From: Madurella fahalii
Lineage: Eukaryota > Ascomycota > Sordariomycetes > Sordariales
Direction of reading: 5' to 3'
Length of the DNA stretch: 64,000 nt
NCBI GenBank assembly: GCA_029876055.1
Contig: CM056874.1
Location: 1,178,001-1,242,000 of the forward strand
A program made the translations under genes and the position numbers. Below, in pieces: positions 1 through 10,746 of the stretch; the first letter of the stretch is position 1, and the number at the start of each line of letters is the position of its first letter. The notes beneath the pieces were generated by a model. That model was not told where the DNA came from. It saw only the letters and a list, made by a program, of their open reading frames with translations, and did not search any database.

Positions 1-595
1 TTTGCTCTTAATGTAGATTTTCTGTCTTGTGCTTCCAGCAACCTTCCAGGGTTTTCTGTATTTCTAAGGCCTTCGTACCGGCCTGAGGGTACTGAATGGT
101 CGTCTGGGTGATGTCGGTGGCTGATCAACTGCGGCAATGGCTGCTTGGAGTTTTGGTGTCGATCCCGTTTAGGATAACTCCTGGGAAGTGCAGCCATCTA
201 AGGGTGTCTGGCACATGGGAGTTGGTCAACCTAAGGAAATAGACCTATGTCCCGGCGTAGCTAGTCCAAGAGATGAGATATTAAGCCAATCTTGTCTGGT
301 GACGCAGCTCACTAAAATCATTCGTAGTGAGGGCGGGCAGGTCAGCAAAGCTGGGATGGAAACTCTTCCTCCTTGGCCAGCGGGGGCATCAGGATTCCAG
401 TGGTAATGTAAAGGTCCTCCTCATCCCAAGGGTACGAACCCGGCAAGTAAGACCATAGCCGTGGGGAAATGCATTCCGCTGCTCTGAAAGAGACTAAAAT
501 ACCGCCTCCGAAGTGTCGTCTCGTTAGGCATAGCGCAGATAAAACAGCCACCTAGCAAGAAGCAATGACTTTCGATTCAGACACGTAGTCGTTTG
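1..595. other. Intergenic/degraded left edge
   Basis: No supportable gene. Only short open frames without family signatures are present. The DUF3435 relic just to the right ends at an in-frame TAG around 596-598, and beyond it the same frame soon meets more stops. Confidence 0.5.
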
Positions 596-2480
596 CTATT
601 GTCCGTAAAAGTGCTCCCTACTTCCAATGGTTGCCGGGTACCCCTTGTGCGGGCAACAGGACGGAACGTGTAGTCTCTTCAGGTGTTGGTCAAAGATATG
701 TTCGGTCGAACTATTCCCGTCACCCTCGCACCCGCAAAAGGCAAACGCTGGAGTAGCTATAGCGGTAGCAACCTTAGCGGCTGTGGGCGCAGTTGCTACG
801 GTAGAAGTAACTGGGGAAATAACGGTCCTGGTGGACATCGTGGCTACGATATTCTTGATTACAGACGCAGCTGCTAGGACAGAACAAGACCGAGACTCAA
901 CAGCTCTGGTGGACACTGTAGGCGCCGGTGTATGATCACTTTTCAGCTGCTGATTGCGAGAATTTTCCCGTCCGGTGGATGCCATAGGCATCATGTGGCG
1001 GAAACGGTTGAAGTGAGTCTTCTGCCCATCGCTTAGGCGATGTGCCTCACGTTCGGCCTTGAGCACTCGCGTTTGGCTCTGTCGGAACTTTTCCCTCTCC
1101 TCGTGTTCGAGCCTCACTCGAGTTTTGTAAACCTTAGGCCATTCGTCCTTGAGCCGGTTCAGGGACGCCTGGTCTACGGTCGTCTTGATCTGCAGTGAAA
1201 GGTTCTCGATCCGTCGGGTCAGGGCGACATAGTAGTCCCGGCTCTGTAATTCCTCTTGCATTTTCGACGGGAGGAACTGCCAGACGTCTGGGTTTCTCTT
1301 CATTGTCGCGGTACGGAAGTCTTGCGTGGGGTCGTTGCGAGGCTGCATTCCGAGATACCACGCCGCACCGTCAATGGTGGTCAGGGCGTGTAGGTAATGG
1401 CCGACAAGAGTCTTCAGGTTTCTCTGTGCGACGAATTGCGCCACCTGGCCCATCGAGGCGCCACTATCTGGTTCGAGACTGTCAGCTATGCCACTAGTTC
1501 ATCGGAGACGGGAGACGCTTTACCGTTGACCTTGATGAGAATTTCACGGCGTATGGCATGTATTGGCAAGCTGTTGATGAATCCCGCCCGTTTCGTCCAG
1601 TGCGAGACCTGATTGCCCCATGCTTTGTGGTTTTTGGCCATGGTTTTTGGACCACTGTCGGACCATTCCGGAAAGGCGGGCTTGTCCAGCATGTCATCTG
1701 ACCACTCCAGGAAGCTTAAGCTCTCTCCTTCTTTGGGAATGACACTGAGGACGTCCCCGAGAGTCTGGTAATCGCGGAGTGCACCAGCTGAAACGATGTT
1801 GACTAGCCAGTGGACCATGGGCTGTGAGAAAAGCGGAGGTGGTAGACCATCTGGTACCTTGAGCCTCTCGGCCAATGGATGTTCAGGTTTGTATGCCTTA
1901 TGTGCATTGCGTAAAGGGAAAGAAATAGATCATGCAACTTACTGTCGGTAATCCAGACCCTTGCAGATCTTCCTCTTGAAGTCCAGCTTAATATCCGGCA
2001 GCCCGTCCTGCTATCTAACGAGGCAGATGAGATCCTATTATTAGATCAGGTCTACGCGGTGCATCTTCTTTCTGTCTGGGAGTCTCTTACCTCGTACCTC
2101 GTACTTCACTCCACACACCTGCTGAAGTCTCGCGGAAGTGAAACAGTGATTGTTGAGCAGATTGGTTGCGTCTATGTGGCTCCCCTCAAGCTTGTAGTCG
2201 TGAGGGTCGCTAACGTAGTGGTGGATGTGTATATGGGTGAAACTCTCTATCACGAAGAATGTGGGCTTTTCTTTTTCCTTGGATAGATCGACCTTCTCTG
2301 CCAGGTCGCTCTCGATATACTTTTGCCCATCAGTATCGAGGCCGCGTGGTAGCAGCCAATGTCGCAGAAGGGTTAATTGATACTCACTGGTGCCATTGAT
2401 TCTCTGACCTCGTCAGGGATGTCGATGTGCATCTGCCGCTCCCACATGTTGTAAAATCTCCGTGTCGCGCGGATCGCGCC
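596..2480 (-). pseudogene. Degraded DUF3435 tyrosine-recombinase-like gene (Starship-captain/FluG-domain family)
   Basis: Read from high to low coordinates, conceptual translation gives the successive blocks of a DUF3435 protein. They are FYNMWERQMHIDIPDEVRE (about 2400-2450), then after a probable intron (GTGAGTATC donor) a block with CFTSARLQQVCGVKYE (about 2041-2340), then FSQPMVHWLVNIVSAGALRDYQTL (1486-1875), then HAIRREILIKVN, then VAQRNLKTLVGHYLHAL and FRTATMKRNPDVWQFLPSK (596-1453). Candidate catalytic positions survive: Arg in TSAR, His and Arg in HAIRR, and Tyr in GHY. The C-terminus keeps part of a C2H2-like finger (HIFDQHLKRLH, CCPH). The 1486-1875 and 596-1453 segments are in different frames, and no canonical intron that I tried restores the frame. 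No N-terminal ATG exon is recognisable. In this family such proteins move Starship elements, but many are immobile relics. I read this copy as broken. Confidence 0.72.
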
Positions 2481-3489
2481 AGGAAACTAGCCAAGTATCT
2501 AAAACGAGGTTTAGTGGTTATTCTCAACTAGCATATCACATGCGTACGCGTTCCATATTTCCATCTCTCGAGCGTAGGCATTCTTGCTGTGTGCCACAGG
2601 TTTCTCCGGACCGGATGAGGATCGATATCCGACAAGTTTGTGGAGAGCCCGTCGAGAAGTGCTATACCTCGACTACTCCAGCTCCGTACGAGGTCAGTTC
2701 CTCGTCGCTCTACGTCCGAACGCTCATATTGGAAACGAATGCGCAGGACATGAAAATGAAAAGGCTTAGCAAATTATAAATATGGCATCTGTTGAGCTGA
2801 GCATCGATGGGGAGAGTGTATTGTGTAAGTGGATGAGAACTAAAGCCGATGCTACGGGCGAGGGCCATTCTTATAGGCTTCTGAGAGAAGGAAAGAGATA
2901 GGAACAGGTAGATGGTGGTGCAAGGTTCGGGGCTGTGCCGTGGGATACGTCCTTCTTGAGCAGGGAGTCATTTACAGACCCCTTGTTTTGGAGGGGGGAC
3001 ATTTTAAGGCCCCTCGGTTAATGTTGACACTATTCCGAGAACTGCGGTACGGCGGCGCTAGTGGTCCACTGGGTGAGCACAGGGTGATCAGCTCCTGAGC
3101 GGGCCTGAGCAAAAGCGGCGACAGCCCACGTGACAGCGGGTATAGGTCGTCCAGATTGCCGTGACATAACAACATATTCATCCATACAATCTACACCTTA
3201 TTCCGAACCCTGTTACCTAACGTCGCCGATCCCATCCTCCAAGACTCCCCATCCCTTCATTACCCCTCCTTCTTCTCGCTGTCCTCCTTAGGAGGATGAC
3301 CCACCCCTATAAACGTAACCTCCTAGATATACCCCAAATTCGCAAAACTCCGACTATATATGCCTATCCATTGCCTATACCCCTCTATAACAAACGGATC
3401 CGGACTCCCCCGCCTTGACCGCCTTCTTAATCACCTCGTAAACAAGCTCCTTCTTGGATATACCTAACGTAATCATGCCTCGGTATCAC
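2481..3489. other. Intergenic, no gene seen
   Basis: Upstream side of the DUF3435 relic. An N-terminal exon of that gene may lie at 2480-2780 but too little is conserved to draw it. The rest has only short random frames. Confidence 0.4.
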
Positions 3490-3855
3490 AATTTGACCGA
3501 CTGGCCAATTGGAAGGCGGACAGGAAGTGTCGGCCCCAGGCGGGGGCCGACCAGTTAAGAGAAGGGTGTCCGCTGCTTCCTGTATTTAAGACTGTCCTGA
3601 CAGTCGGCCTTCGACAGAGAGGGCATCGAATTTGACACCTCATATTTTTTAATTTGCTTGCTCCATTGGGAGCCGTCTTTACGGCCTCTCTCTGACCAGA
3701 GGGAGTCCCATCTGTCTTTGTTACCTTGGCTCGATCCTAATACTGGGATTCTTGTTTGTCGGATTTCTTAGTCGTTATCCTCCCCCTTGTTGTCTTGTTG
3801 TTTTGTTGTTTTTGTTGGTGTGTGTGTTTCGCACCATTTCAATAGTACACTGGAC
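3490..3855 (+). repeat. LTR-like relic, copy A
   Basis: This stretch shares the order of landmarks seen in copies B (6640-7030) and C (50110-50540, minus). First comes a CCAATTGG-centred inverted repeat. It is followed by a GC-rich GGCC..GGGGGCC block, then TATTTAAGACTGTCCTG, then a second inverted repeat (CTCTCTCTGACCAGAGGGAG, around 3687-3706). It ends with TGTGTGTTTCGCACCATTTCAA and CA. Similarity is clear but diverged. No internal gag or pol is present, so a solo-LTR-like remnant is the best reading. Exact ends and target-site duplications were not established. Confidence 0.55.
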
Positions 3856-4221
3856 TCGAGAAAAGAACGAAGAGAAAAAGAATAGCGTAGTACCAAAGTT
3901 TTTGTATAGGTCTCCAGACAGAGGGTTGTATGGATGCCGTTCCTACTAAAGTGATCCCGTGAGCAAAAGGTGTGTTACTACCATTGTGGCAGTGCCGCCT
4001 CAAAGCCCCAGCCTACACTCGGGAAGGGGGTCAACACTATATAACGGTACCCCGCTCTACCAGCGACACACCGACTCTGAGGCATTTTATCGTGTACAAG
4101 AGCCTACGGCTGGGCTTCGCATATACCGACAAAGTTATTCCCATCGCTCCCGTGGACAGGACGCTGCTACCTCGCTAACACCGGCGTCAAATCCGTACCG
4201 ACTTCGACCCTGCTTTATATT

Positions 4222-6033
4222 ATGGAGAGCTTTGCAGGGTCCTTCCCCTATCAGAGCCTCACCGCAGGAAGCTCTATGATAAGGGTGGTATCGATAGAAC
4301 CGGGCGGTTTTGAAGACCCCGTCCTCTGCACGCTACAGCACGTCGACCTGCAGACGGAAAAGCCCAATTTTGAAGCCCTGTCGTACACCTGGGGGGACCC
4401 GAAGACGACGAAACCCATCACCCTCAATGGACTGCCTTTCCCTGTGACGGCTAACCTATACATCGCACTCCGCTACCTCCGGCGCGAGGACACGGTACGG
4501 ACGTTGTGGATCGACGCTATATACATCAACCAAATCGACATCCCCGAACGCAACGCGCAGGTACCGCGAATGAGCAAGATATATAGGCGAGCGTCTAGAG
4601 TGGTAATTTGGGCAGGGGAAGACGGCCCAAATCCGCCCTGGCGTGGCTCTATGACGGCGGAGCAGATGTTCACCCAGCTCAAACAAATTTACTGTCACAA
4701 GCTAGAGGAACAAGAACCGTCCGAGGCATCTGATTGGTTTCTGAGCATCCTCGGCTTCCTCAATCGTCCGTGGTTTAAGCGCATGTGGATCGTGCAAGAG
4801 GCGATGAACATGATGACCGAGATTGTATGTGGTCGCGCATCACTCCCTTGGTTTGTTTTTCTAGGGGGAGTGGAGGAAATAGGACCGTCGCTGCAAGCTT
4901 CAGCGTTGATATCGGACCTAATTCTCGCCCAGCTCGTAAATGTCAATGCACTTACAACATGCCTGTGGAACTACCGCGGCTGGGTATTCCAGGGCATGGT
5001 GCTCAGTGTACACGAGATAGCCACCTGTATCGTCCGTGTGCTTTTCGCTCTGGACGGGAATTTCGAATGCACCGACATCAAGGATCGCATCTACGCCATT
5101 CTCGGCTTGATACCAGGTGCGTCCGAGGCGCTGGCAGCGGCGGGGCTGCCTGTCGATTACGGCAGAAGCGCAGCCGACATCTTCCGCGACCTGGCCGTGT
5201 TCCTGATCACGACAACGGACTCCATCGACATACTGGCCGCCTATGGGGAAGACTGGAGCGAGAGATCGGAGAGTGAGTTCAACAACATGCCGTCCTGGGT
5301 ACCTACGTGGGGCCGGAGCTGGCATAATACACTACGGAAAATGATACATTCCCGGCTAGAGGAGGAAAATTACGAAGATGCTTACGACCTACCAGCCCAA
5401 GTCAGGTTTTCCGAGGACAAGAGTACAATGTTTCTCCGCGGCGCTGTTCTTGGCGAAATTGTTATTCTGGGTGAAGAAATCACGGTCGAGCCCGTTACAG
5501 AGGATCTCGGACGCCGCCAGCTTGTGCTACAGTGTGTTCATCGATGTGAGAGAAAACTGCTCGACTCACCCTTGGTGAAAGCCAAGTACGCCGAAGTTTC
5601 GCAGGTCCAGGAGGCATGGAAGCACTGTCTCTTTCATTGCGAGGACGACGGTCTCAGGAGGTTGCAGCATTTTTGCTATGGCGTACTTGTCGGCCATTGT
5701 GACATGTCCGAACTCCCCCAAGATTTGTGGGATGCGGCCATGGAGGATGTTCGCACACTCAGAGATTTCGGACTGCTGGGCTTGGCAAACAAGTGGCCTT
5801 TTGCCCTCTCAACGGGTCATCTGTGCGTTGCGGAAGCTGTCCAAGACCTCCAAGTTGGCGATCTTGTATGTATCTTCCCAGGCGCCACAGTTCCCTTCAT
5901 TGTGCGGCCTAAGGTGGATGGCAGTTCAAACTACGGTTTCATTGGCGCATGTTACGTGCATGCCATGATGACGCTTGATGAACAAAGCTATTTTGTGAGT
6001 GATAAGGAGCTGGTGGAATTTGCCTTAGTATGA
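4222..6033 (+). CDS. HET-domain (heterokaryon incompatibility) protein
   Basis: Uninterrupted 603-residue single-exon frame starting at the first ATG after a TATATTATGG context. The N-terminal HET domain is plain: FEALSYTWGDP (about 50-60), LWIDAIYINQ (about 95-104), QVPRMSKIYRRASRVVIWAG (112-132) and RPWFKRMWIVQEA (182-194). The usual Cys of the WIDAICINQ motif is Tyr here. The roughly 400 residues after the domain are typical of the variable C-terminal half of these proteins and show no repeat or nucleotide-binding fold that I recognise. HET proteins in ascomycetes trigger or relay allorecognition cell death when incompatible individuals fuse. The partner of this one cannot be told. It is flanked on both sides by LTR-like relics in the same orientation, while the reading frame itself is intact. 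Confidence 0.92.
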   Translation: MESFAGSFPYQSLTAGSSMIRVVSIEPGGFEDPVLCTLQHVDLQTEKPNFEALSYTWGDPKTTKPITLNGLPFPVTANLYIALRYLRREDTVRTLWIDAIYINQIDIPERNAQVPRMSKIYRRASRVVIWAGEDGPNPPWRGSMTAEQMFTQLKQIYCHKLEEQEPSEASDWFLSILGFLNRPWFKRMWIVQEAMNMMTEIVCGRASLPWFVFLGGVEEIGPSLQASALISDLILAQLVNVNALTTCLWNYRGWVFQGMVLSVHEIATCIVRVLFALDGNFECTDIKDRIYAILGLIPGASEALAAAGLPVDYGRSAADIFRDLAVFLITTTDSIDILAAYGEDWSERSESEFNNMPSWVPTWGRSWHNTLRKMIHSRLEEENYEDAYDLPAQVRFSEDKSTMFLRGAVLGEIVILGEEITVEPVTEDLGRRQLVLQCVHRCERKLLDSPLVKAKYAEVSQVQEAWKHCLFHCEDDGLRRLQHFCYGVLVGHCDMSELPQDLWDAAMEDVRTLRDFGLLGLANKWPFALSTGHLCVAEAVQDLQVGDLVCIFPGATVPFIVRPKVDGSSNYGFIGACYVHAMMTLDEQSYFVSDKELVEFALV

Positions 6034-6639
6034 ATAAGGCCTGATGGCTTAGCATTCTTATAACAATTGGCTATACGACGCCATCGAGGCCAGAAATCAT
6101 GTGGTTATCAGGTGGGACCAAAGCGGCATATGTATTTTGGCCCCCTTGAGGGGGACCATCTCCATCTGTTGTGTATCGGGACGAGTTCTTACTATTGGTT
6201 TTTCGCGAGACGTTTAGCACATTCCAACTCTCTGAATCAATTCGCTATATTTCTTCTTGCTTGACACCAGAAAGGTCCGGGCGGATGGGTTATTAATGAA
6301 TGAATGGAATCCTAGCATTCCAGGGTCGCTGAGATAACACATATATTTTGTTTCGAAGAAAGTGAGATCATTAGCTTCGATTCTCTCTCCAAAACGCCAT
6401 GCAAACGGACAGGCAAATATATTTGGTAAGTAGCGATCTTGAGCTGTACGGTAGTCCATCCTCTCCACTTCTAACGGCGCGGTTCTAGGAGTTCGATGTG
6501 TTAGTGTGCGATAACTTCTGAAGAGGACATTACTCTTGTCTACTCCTGTCTCGTCTATAAACACCAGCTAGACGGAACGGAGTCATGGTATTTCGTATAA
6601 GTCGATGTGTTCACTTACCAGACACCCCACATACTGAAT
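6034..6639. other. Intergenic, no gene seen
   Basis: Downstream region of the HET gene. A 116-codon minus-strand frame (6214-6564) begins with a transposase-like FIDETGVD string, but nothing else in it supports a transposase. Confidence 0.45.
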
Positions 6640-7030
6640 GAATAAGAACTATTCCCAGAGATCGTAGGCCCTCCAATTGGAGGGTGCCTTTTACTAGCAG
6701 GATGGCGATCCGGAGGCCGGAACTCACGGGGGCCCCGTTTTTACTTTACGCTATAAGTAGGGCTGTCCTGGCCACTGATCCTTAGACTGGACATAAAATC
6801 CGATACCTTTTCTCTACACTTGTTGTACGCTAGATGTGAAAGCTTTTCTTGCGTCCAAAGCAGCCTCTCTCCGATCAGGGGGTGTTCTACCTAGACATGT
6901 TGTTTTAACCTTGTCTGGGCTGCAGGAACCTATTGTTGTGATTGTCTAGTCGCCGGCCGTCTTTGCCCTCCCTCTTGTTATGATAGGTAAGTAGGTGAAG
7001 ATGTGTGTTTTGGCACCATTTCACTACTCT
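6640..7030 (+). repeat. LTR-like relic, copy B
   Basis: Homologous to copy C read on the minus strand. Shared landmarks in order are a perfect 16-bp palindrome CCCTCCAATTGGAGGG (6669-6684), TAGCAGGATGG, GGGGGCCCCGTTTTT, ATAAGTAGGGCTGTCCTGGCC, CCTTAGACTGGACA, CACTTGTTGTACGC, a second imperfect palindrome (6864-6883), CCTTGTCTGGGCTGCAGG, GCCGTCTTTGCCCTCCCTC, and GTGTGTTTTGGCACCATTTCA. It lies in the same direction as copy A, so the pair brackets the HET gene. No internal retroelement coding sequence is left. Confidence 0.62.
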
Positions 7031-7576
7031 TTTCTCTACTTATACAGAGAGCTGAGAAACAATAGAGTTCCTTGTTGTTCAGTACGTACTTAATACTACC
7101 GAAGCTAGAACCCAATTAAGACCTGAAATCTGTATCTCCCAGGACCTCAGTTTTGCATTACAAGGCCGAGGAGCCTGGAACCAGTGGCTTTTAACGAAGG
7201 TTTCAGGCTAACTGATAGATTCAGACCGCTTGGTGGAATACGTTCTAGCTAAATAGCTAAAGATGGAGACTAAGGAAGACGACGAAGAGGAGGAAGCAGC
7301 CGAAGCCAGAGGTTAAAAGCCTTTGGTGTTTTATATCTAAAGTTTTCCTTTCTTTTGTAACTAGCTGGTTTTTATTATTGTTTTCTTATTACTTATTGAT
7401 ATAATTTGGGGTTTTCAGACTGCCGATGTAGTACGGTTTTCCTATGTATAAAAGAGTAGAAAAACTGGCAAGCCTAATTTGTACCCGAACTTAGGCCATC
7501 GCGTTCAACACATGCCTACCCAGTCTATAAAACCGTCCAACCCGGCCGCAACAGAGCTCTACCCCTGGATGAAGAC
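7031..7576. other. Intergenic, AT-rich
   Basis: AT-rich spacer between copy B and the 3' end of the PLD-like gene. No coding frame seen. Confidence 0.4.
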
Positions 7577-9967
7577 TCAAAACCCGCCCGTGCCCCTCAG
7601 CCTCTGAATCGCGCCCTTGGCGCCCCTGGCCCAGCCAAACAGCCCGGCATCCACGCCGACCGCGCCCTCCGCCTCCCTCCCCTCGGCGTCGCGCCACACG
7701 CCGTCCTCCGCGTCGACGGCGCCGAACAGGCCCGTGTTCTGGTTCCTCTCCAGGGCCCGGACCCACTCGGCGCAGAGCGCCTCGCTCTCCACCAGCAGGT
7801 TGACCTCCTGGCTGTGGAACCAGCTCTGCGTGTCCTGGTTCCCGTTGCCCTGCACCGCCACCCGGCCGTCCACCACCATGAGCTTGACGTGGCTCGAGCG
7901 CAGCCGCCGGGACTGCGCGAGCGGCACCGTCTGGTCCTTGCCGACGTACCACTTGTAGTGGAGGCGCGCGCGCCCCGCCGCCGAGAGCGAGCCGTGGAGC
8001 GACGCCGCCACCGACTCGTTGTGCCCGCCCTGCCGCGGCAGGAGCTCGCCCTAGCATGATGCGTACCGATGAGTTTTTGCGTTCAGGAAACCTGGCAGCA
8101 GGGGTGTGATGGGTTAAGGGGAGCGGGAGAGGGGGGGTTGTTGGGAGAGAGGAGACGTACCGCGTCGTTGTAGCTGAGGCAGATGTAGCACGTCACGTCG
8201 ACGCCGCGCTCGCACGCCTCGCGGATGGCTGGGATGAGCGGGCCGGCGTTGAGGGTGGGGGACAGTATAAGAACACTCTTTTGCGCGTTGCGCACGGCAG
8301 AGAGCCACGCGGCGTTTTGCGGAGTCCGGAGCGATCTGTGGGTGGGCGGGCCGTACGGGGCGCGGTTGACGAGGGCCATGGGATAGGGGGTGTGGGTTTG
8401 GTGCGGGATGTAAGGCGTCATCGGCTCTCCCGGGGGACACTGTGGCGCGTTGTTGTCACCGGGGAAGCCTTCGTTGATAGTGTGGTTGAGCCGGTGGGTC
8501 ACGGCTTCCATGTGGGTTTCCCCTGGCTTGGGGGAGAGGGAGGATTGGATGCGGGAGACTTCCCCTGCGATGTCGTCGTCGTAGTGTGGGTCGTCCGCGG
8601 TGTGCTCGGGGAGGCGGGCGTGTTGTGGTGGTGAATCCCGCACTCGAAGCTCGGATAGGGTGTGCTCCCCGTTGCGGAGGTTGTCTTTACTTTCCCCATC
8701 CGCAGCACCGTTCTGTTTCTTGGTAACAGGATCATGTATGGCAGACTGTGGTATTGGCGGGCCAGGAAAGGCATTTGCCCTGCCCGTATCCCTGGTTTGC
8801 GGTAGTACCGACGGATCAGCATCCCCCAGCTCATGGATCGTCTTGTCTCGTTGGCCTTCTTTCTTTCCCGGCAAGCTGTACTCGGCTATGGCACCGCCCA
8901 AGTGGGCTGTCCCATCAGGCGAAGCCCTGCACCACCCTTGTGTAGCTGGGCAATCATAGCTCGGCAAAGGCGGATCCAACTTTTTATGCCACGAGATCAG
9001 GGCCATATCGTATAGCGAGTCAACAATGGGCCCCTCCAGATGGACTAGCATCTCCAGGTTGTCGTTGTCTTGGATATTATTGCTCTGTAAAAGCGCAATC
9101 TTCCGGTCAACAACCATGTACTTTGCGTGAAAGGTGCCCATCAACGGCGTGTGGAAGTTCATGACTTGCATATCGATATTTGGAATCTCGCTGGGGTGCG
9201 GCAGGTTGACATGTTTGCTAGTAAACTCCTTCTCGGAGACAAGGTAGTGTGGCTCAAAGAGCTGCCGGGGGCTGCCGCGGTCATACAGGATCTTCAGTAC
9301 GACCTTTGCATCTCTCGCCCCAGCCCGGCGATCCAGCTCCCTGATGGCGTTGGTGATGTACTTGGAGGCGGTGCTGTTCTGCCAGTAGTTGGTCGCCAAG
9401 AAAACCTCGCGCTCAGCTCGGGCGATGACGTTGGACATGTGTCGGACGATGTCGGGCATTCTTGCTTGGTGTTAGTCAGTAGTTGTGACTGGGTATGGAA
9501 ATCAGTGAACGTACACCGAGATGATAGTAAGGGGTACCGTTCCATAACTTCCCATTAGTGATGGGCTCACCATGGCTCGGAGAGGATCTCCTTCGAGCGT
9601 ACACAGCGCATCGTGGTAGATCTGAAGCTGTCAGCAGCTGCCCACCTTCGCTACAATCCCATGTATCCACACCTACCCTGAGGAATAATTCACTCGGGTT
9701 TGTAGGGCCCCACTTCCCACACCGGGCTGCTTTCTCGAGCTCATCCTGCGGGATCGATTCAGGCCTTGTCCTCTCAGTGTCCTTGCCCGCCCCCTTCCCA
9801 GCCGCCCTGGTCGCCTTAAGAGCCCGTTGGCTGTAAAGCTTCTCCCATGCATCGCCAGGAGCTAGACTCGGGTCCCGCGAAACAAGCGACGACACGCTCT
9901 CGTCTGAGGTGCACAGCCCAATGAGACGATCGCTGATCTTGTTTTCAGACTGGCGGCGCCTCGTCAT
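7577..9967 (-). CDS. Phospholipase D-like protein with two HKD motifs
   Basis: Four exons: 9967-9677, 9621-9515, 9460-8161 and 8050-7577, giving 723 codons. The three introns (55, 54 and 110 bp) have GTAGGT, GTACGT and GTACGT donors and YAG/AAG acceptors, and all join in frame. Two PLD phosphodiesterase motifs of the HxK(x)4D type are visible: HAKYMVVD followed by SNN in exon 3, and HVKLMVVD followed by GNGNQD in the last exon. That makes one pseudo-dimeric catalytic unit acting on phosphodiester bonds. Between them lies a long (about 200 residues) polar, Pro/His-rich insert of low complexity. The fold class is certain. Substrate (phosphatidylcholine, cardiolipin precursor or nucleic acid) is not. 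No signal peptide is evident. The N-terminus is Arg/Lys-rich. Confidence 0.85.
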
Positions 9968-10746
9968 GCCGGCAGCAGTGAAGTGTCCTAGGAGCTTCCT
10001 CTTTCAAACCCTAATCAGAGCGGGGGAAGGGCGGAGAGGACAGGACGCAAAAAGGCATCTAGTACAAACCAAATGCAGGTTTGTGGTAATGTTGTATACG
10101 AAACTCAGACCCTTGTTCTCTTGAGAGCCTCAGACTTCAGACGGGGGGAGGCGCTCACCCAACAGGTCACAAATTAGGCCAATCGTTGCCAAGTCCTCAG
10201 AGGTTGTCTGATAGAAAAAAAAAGGGGGGGGGGAAGACAGGAAACGGCAGTTCGCTGAAAGAAAGAAAGAGAAAAAGCTTTGTCTATTCATTGATACTAG
10301 AATGCGAGAGCTAGGAAGCCAAGCATGATGTGTTCATCCGCTTGATTTGCTGACCTGGGAAGTCCAGGCCTGCCAGGGGTATGACGTCAGCAGCCCTGGC
10401 ATGGCGAGAACATGATTCGGTACCAGTACTGTACTTGTAACGAGCAGGACCCTGCCGCCGTATCATCGCCAGGAGCCCGGGTATGGAACCATTTCCATAC
10501 CGCACGCAGTGCGTCTCGCGGGTCCTGTTGAGTCCCGTCAGTTAACGCTGCATCCTGGGAGGAGTTACTGCGGGTTGGCACTCGGCTCAGCTTTAAAGAA
10601 CAATGACTGCGTATCGATTCTGATAAAATAACTGCTTGCTAACAAAAGAAATGTCTGTCCCAAAGTTGTGTCGTATGCTCCCCCCAAAAAAATATTCCAA
10701 GACCTATCCGCCCTTGATCCCTGTTCTGCGTCCTAGTAACACGCGC
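9968..10746. other. Intergenic; poly-purine tract
   Basis: No gene seen. Contains an A-run followed by a G-run at about 10214-10233 and a GAAAGAAAGA stretch at 10258-10272. It serves as upstream region for the PLD-like gene and downstream region for the aminopeptidase. Confidence 0.4.

Noticed and set aside
1453..1510. Intron joining the two main DUF3435 segments (GTAAAG donor, CTGAC branch)
   Set aside because: Splice signals look good, but both possible acceptors leave the wrong phase, so the break stays a frameshift.
6214..6564. Minus-strand frame starting with FIDETGVD, reminiscent of Tc1/mariner transposases
   Set aside because: Only one short string matches. No further DDE blocks, inverted repeats or TA target sites were seen.
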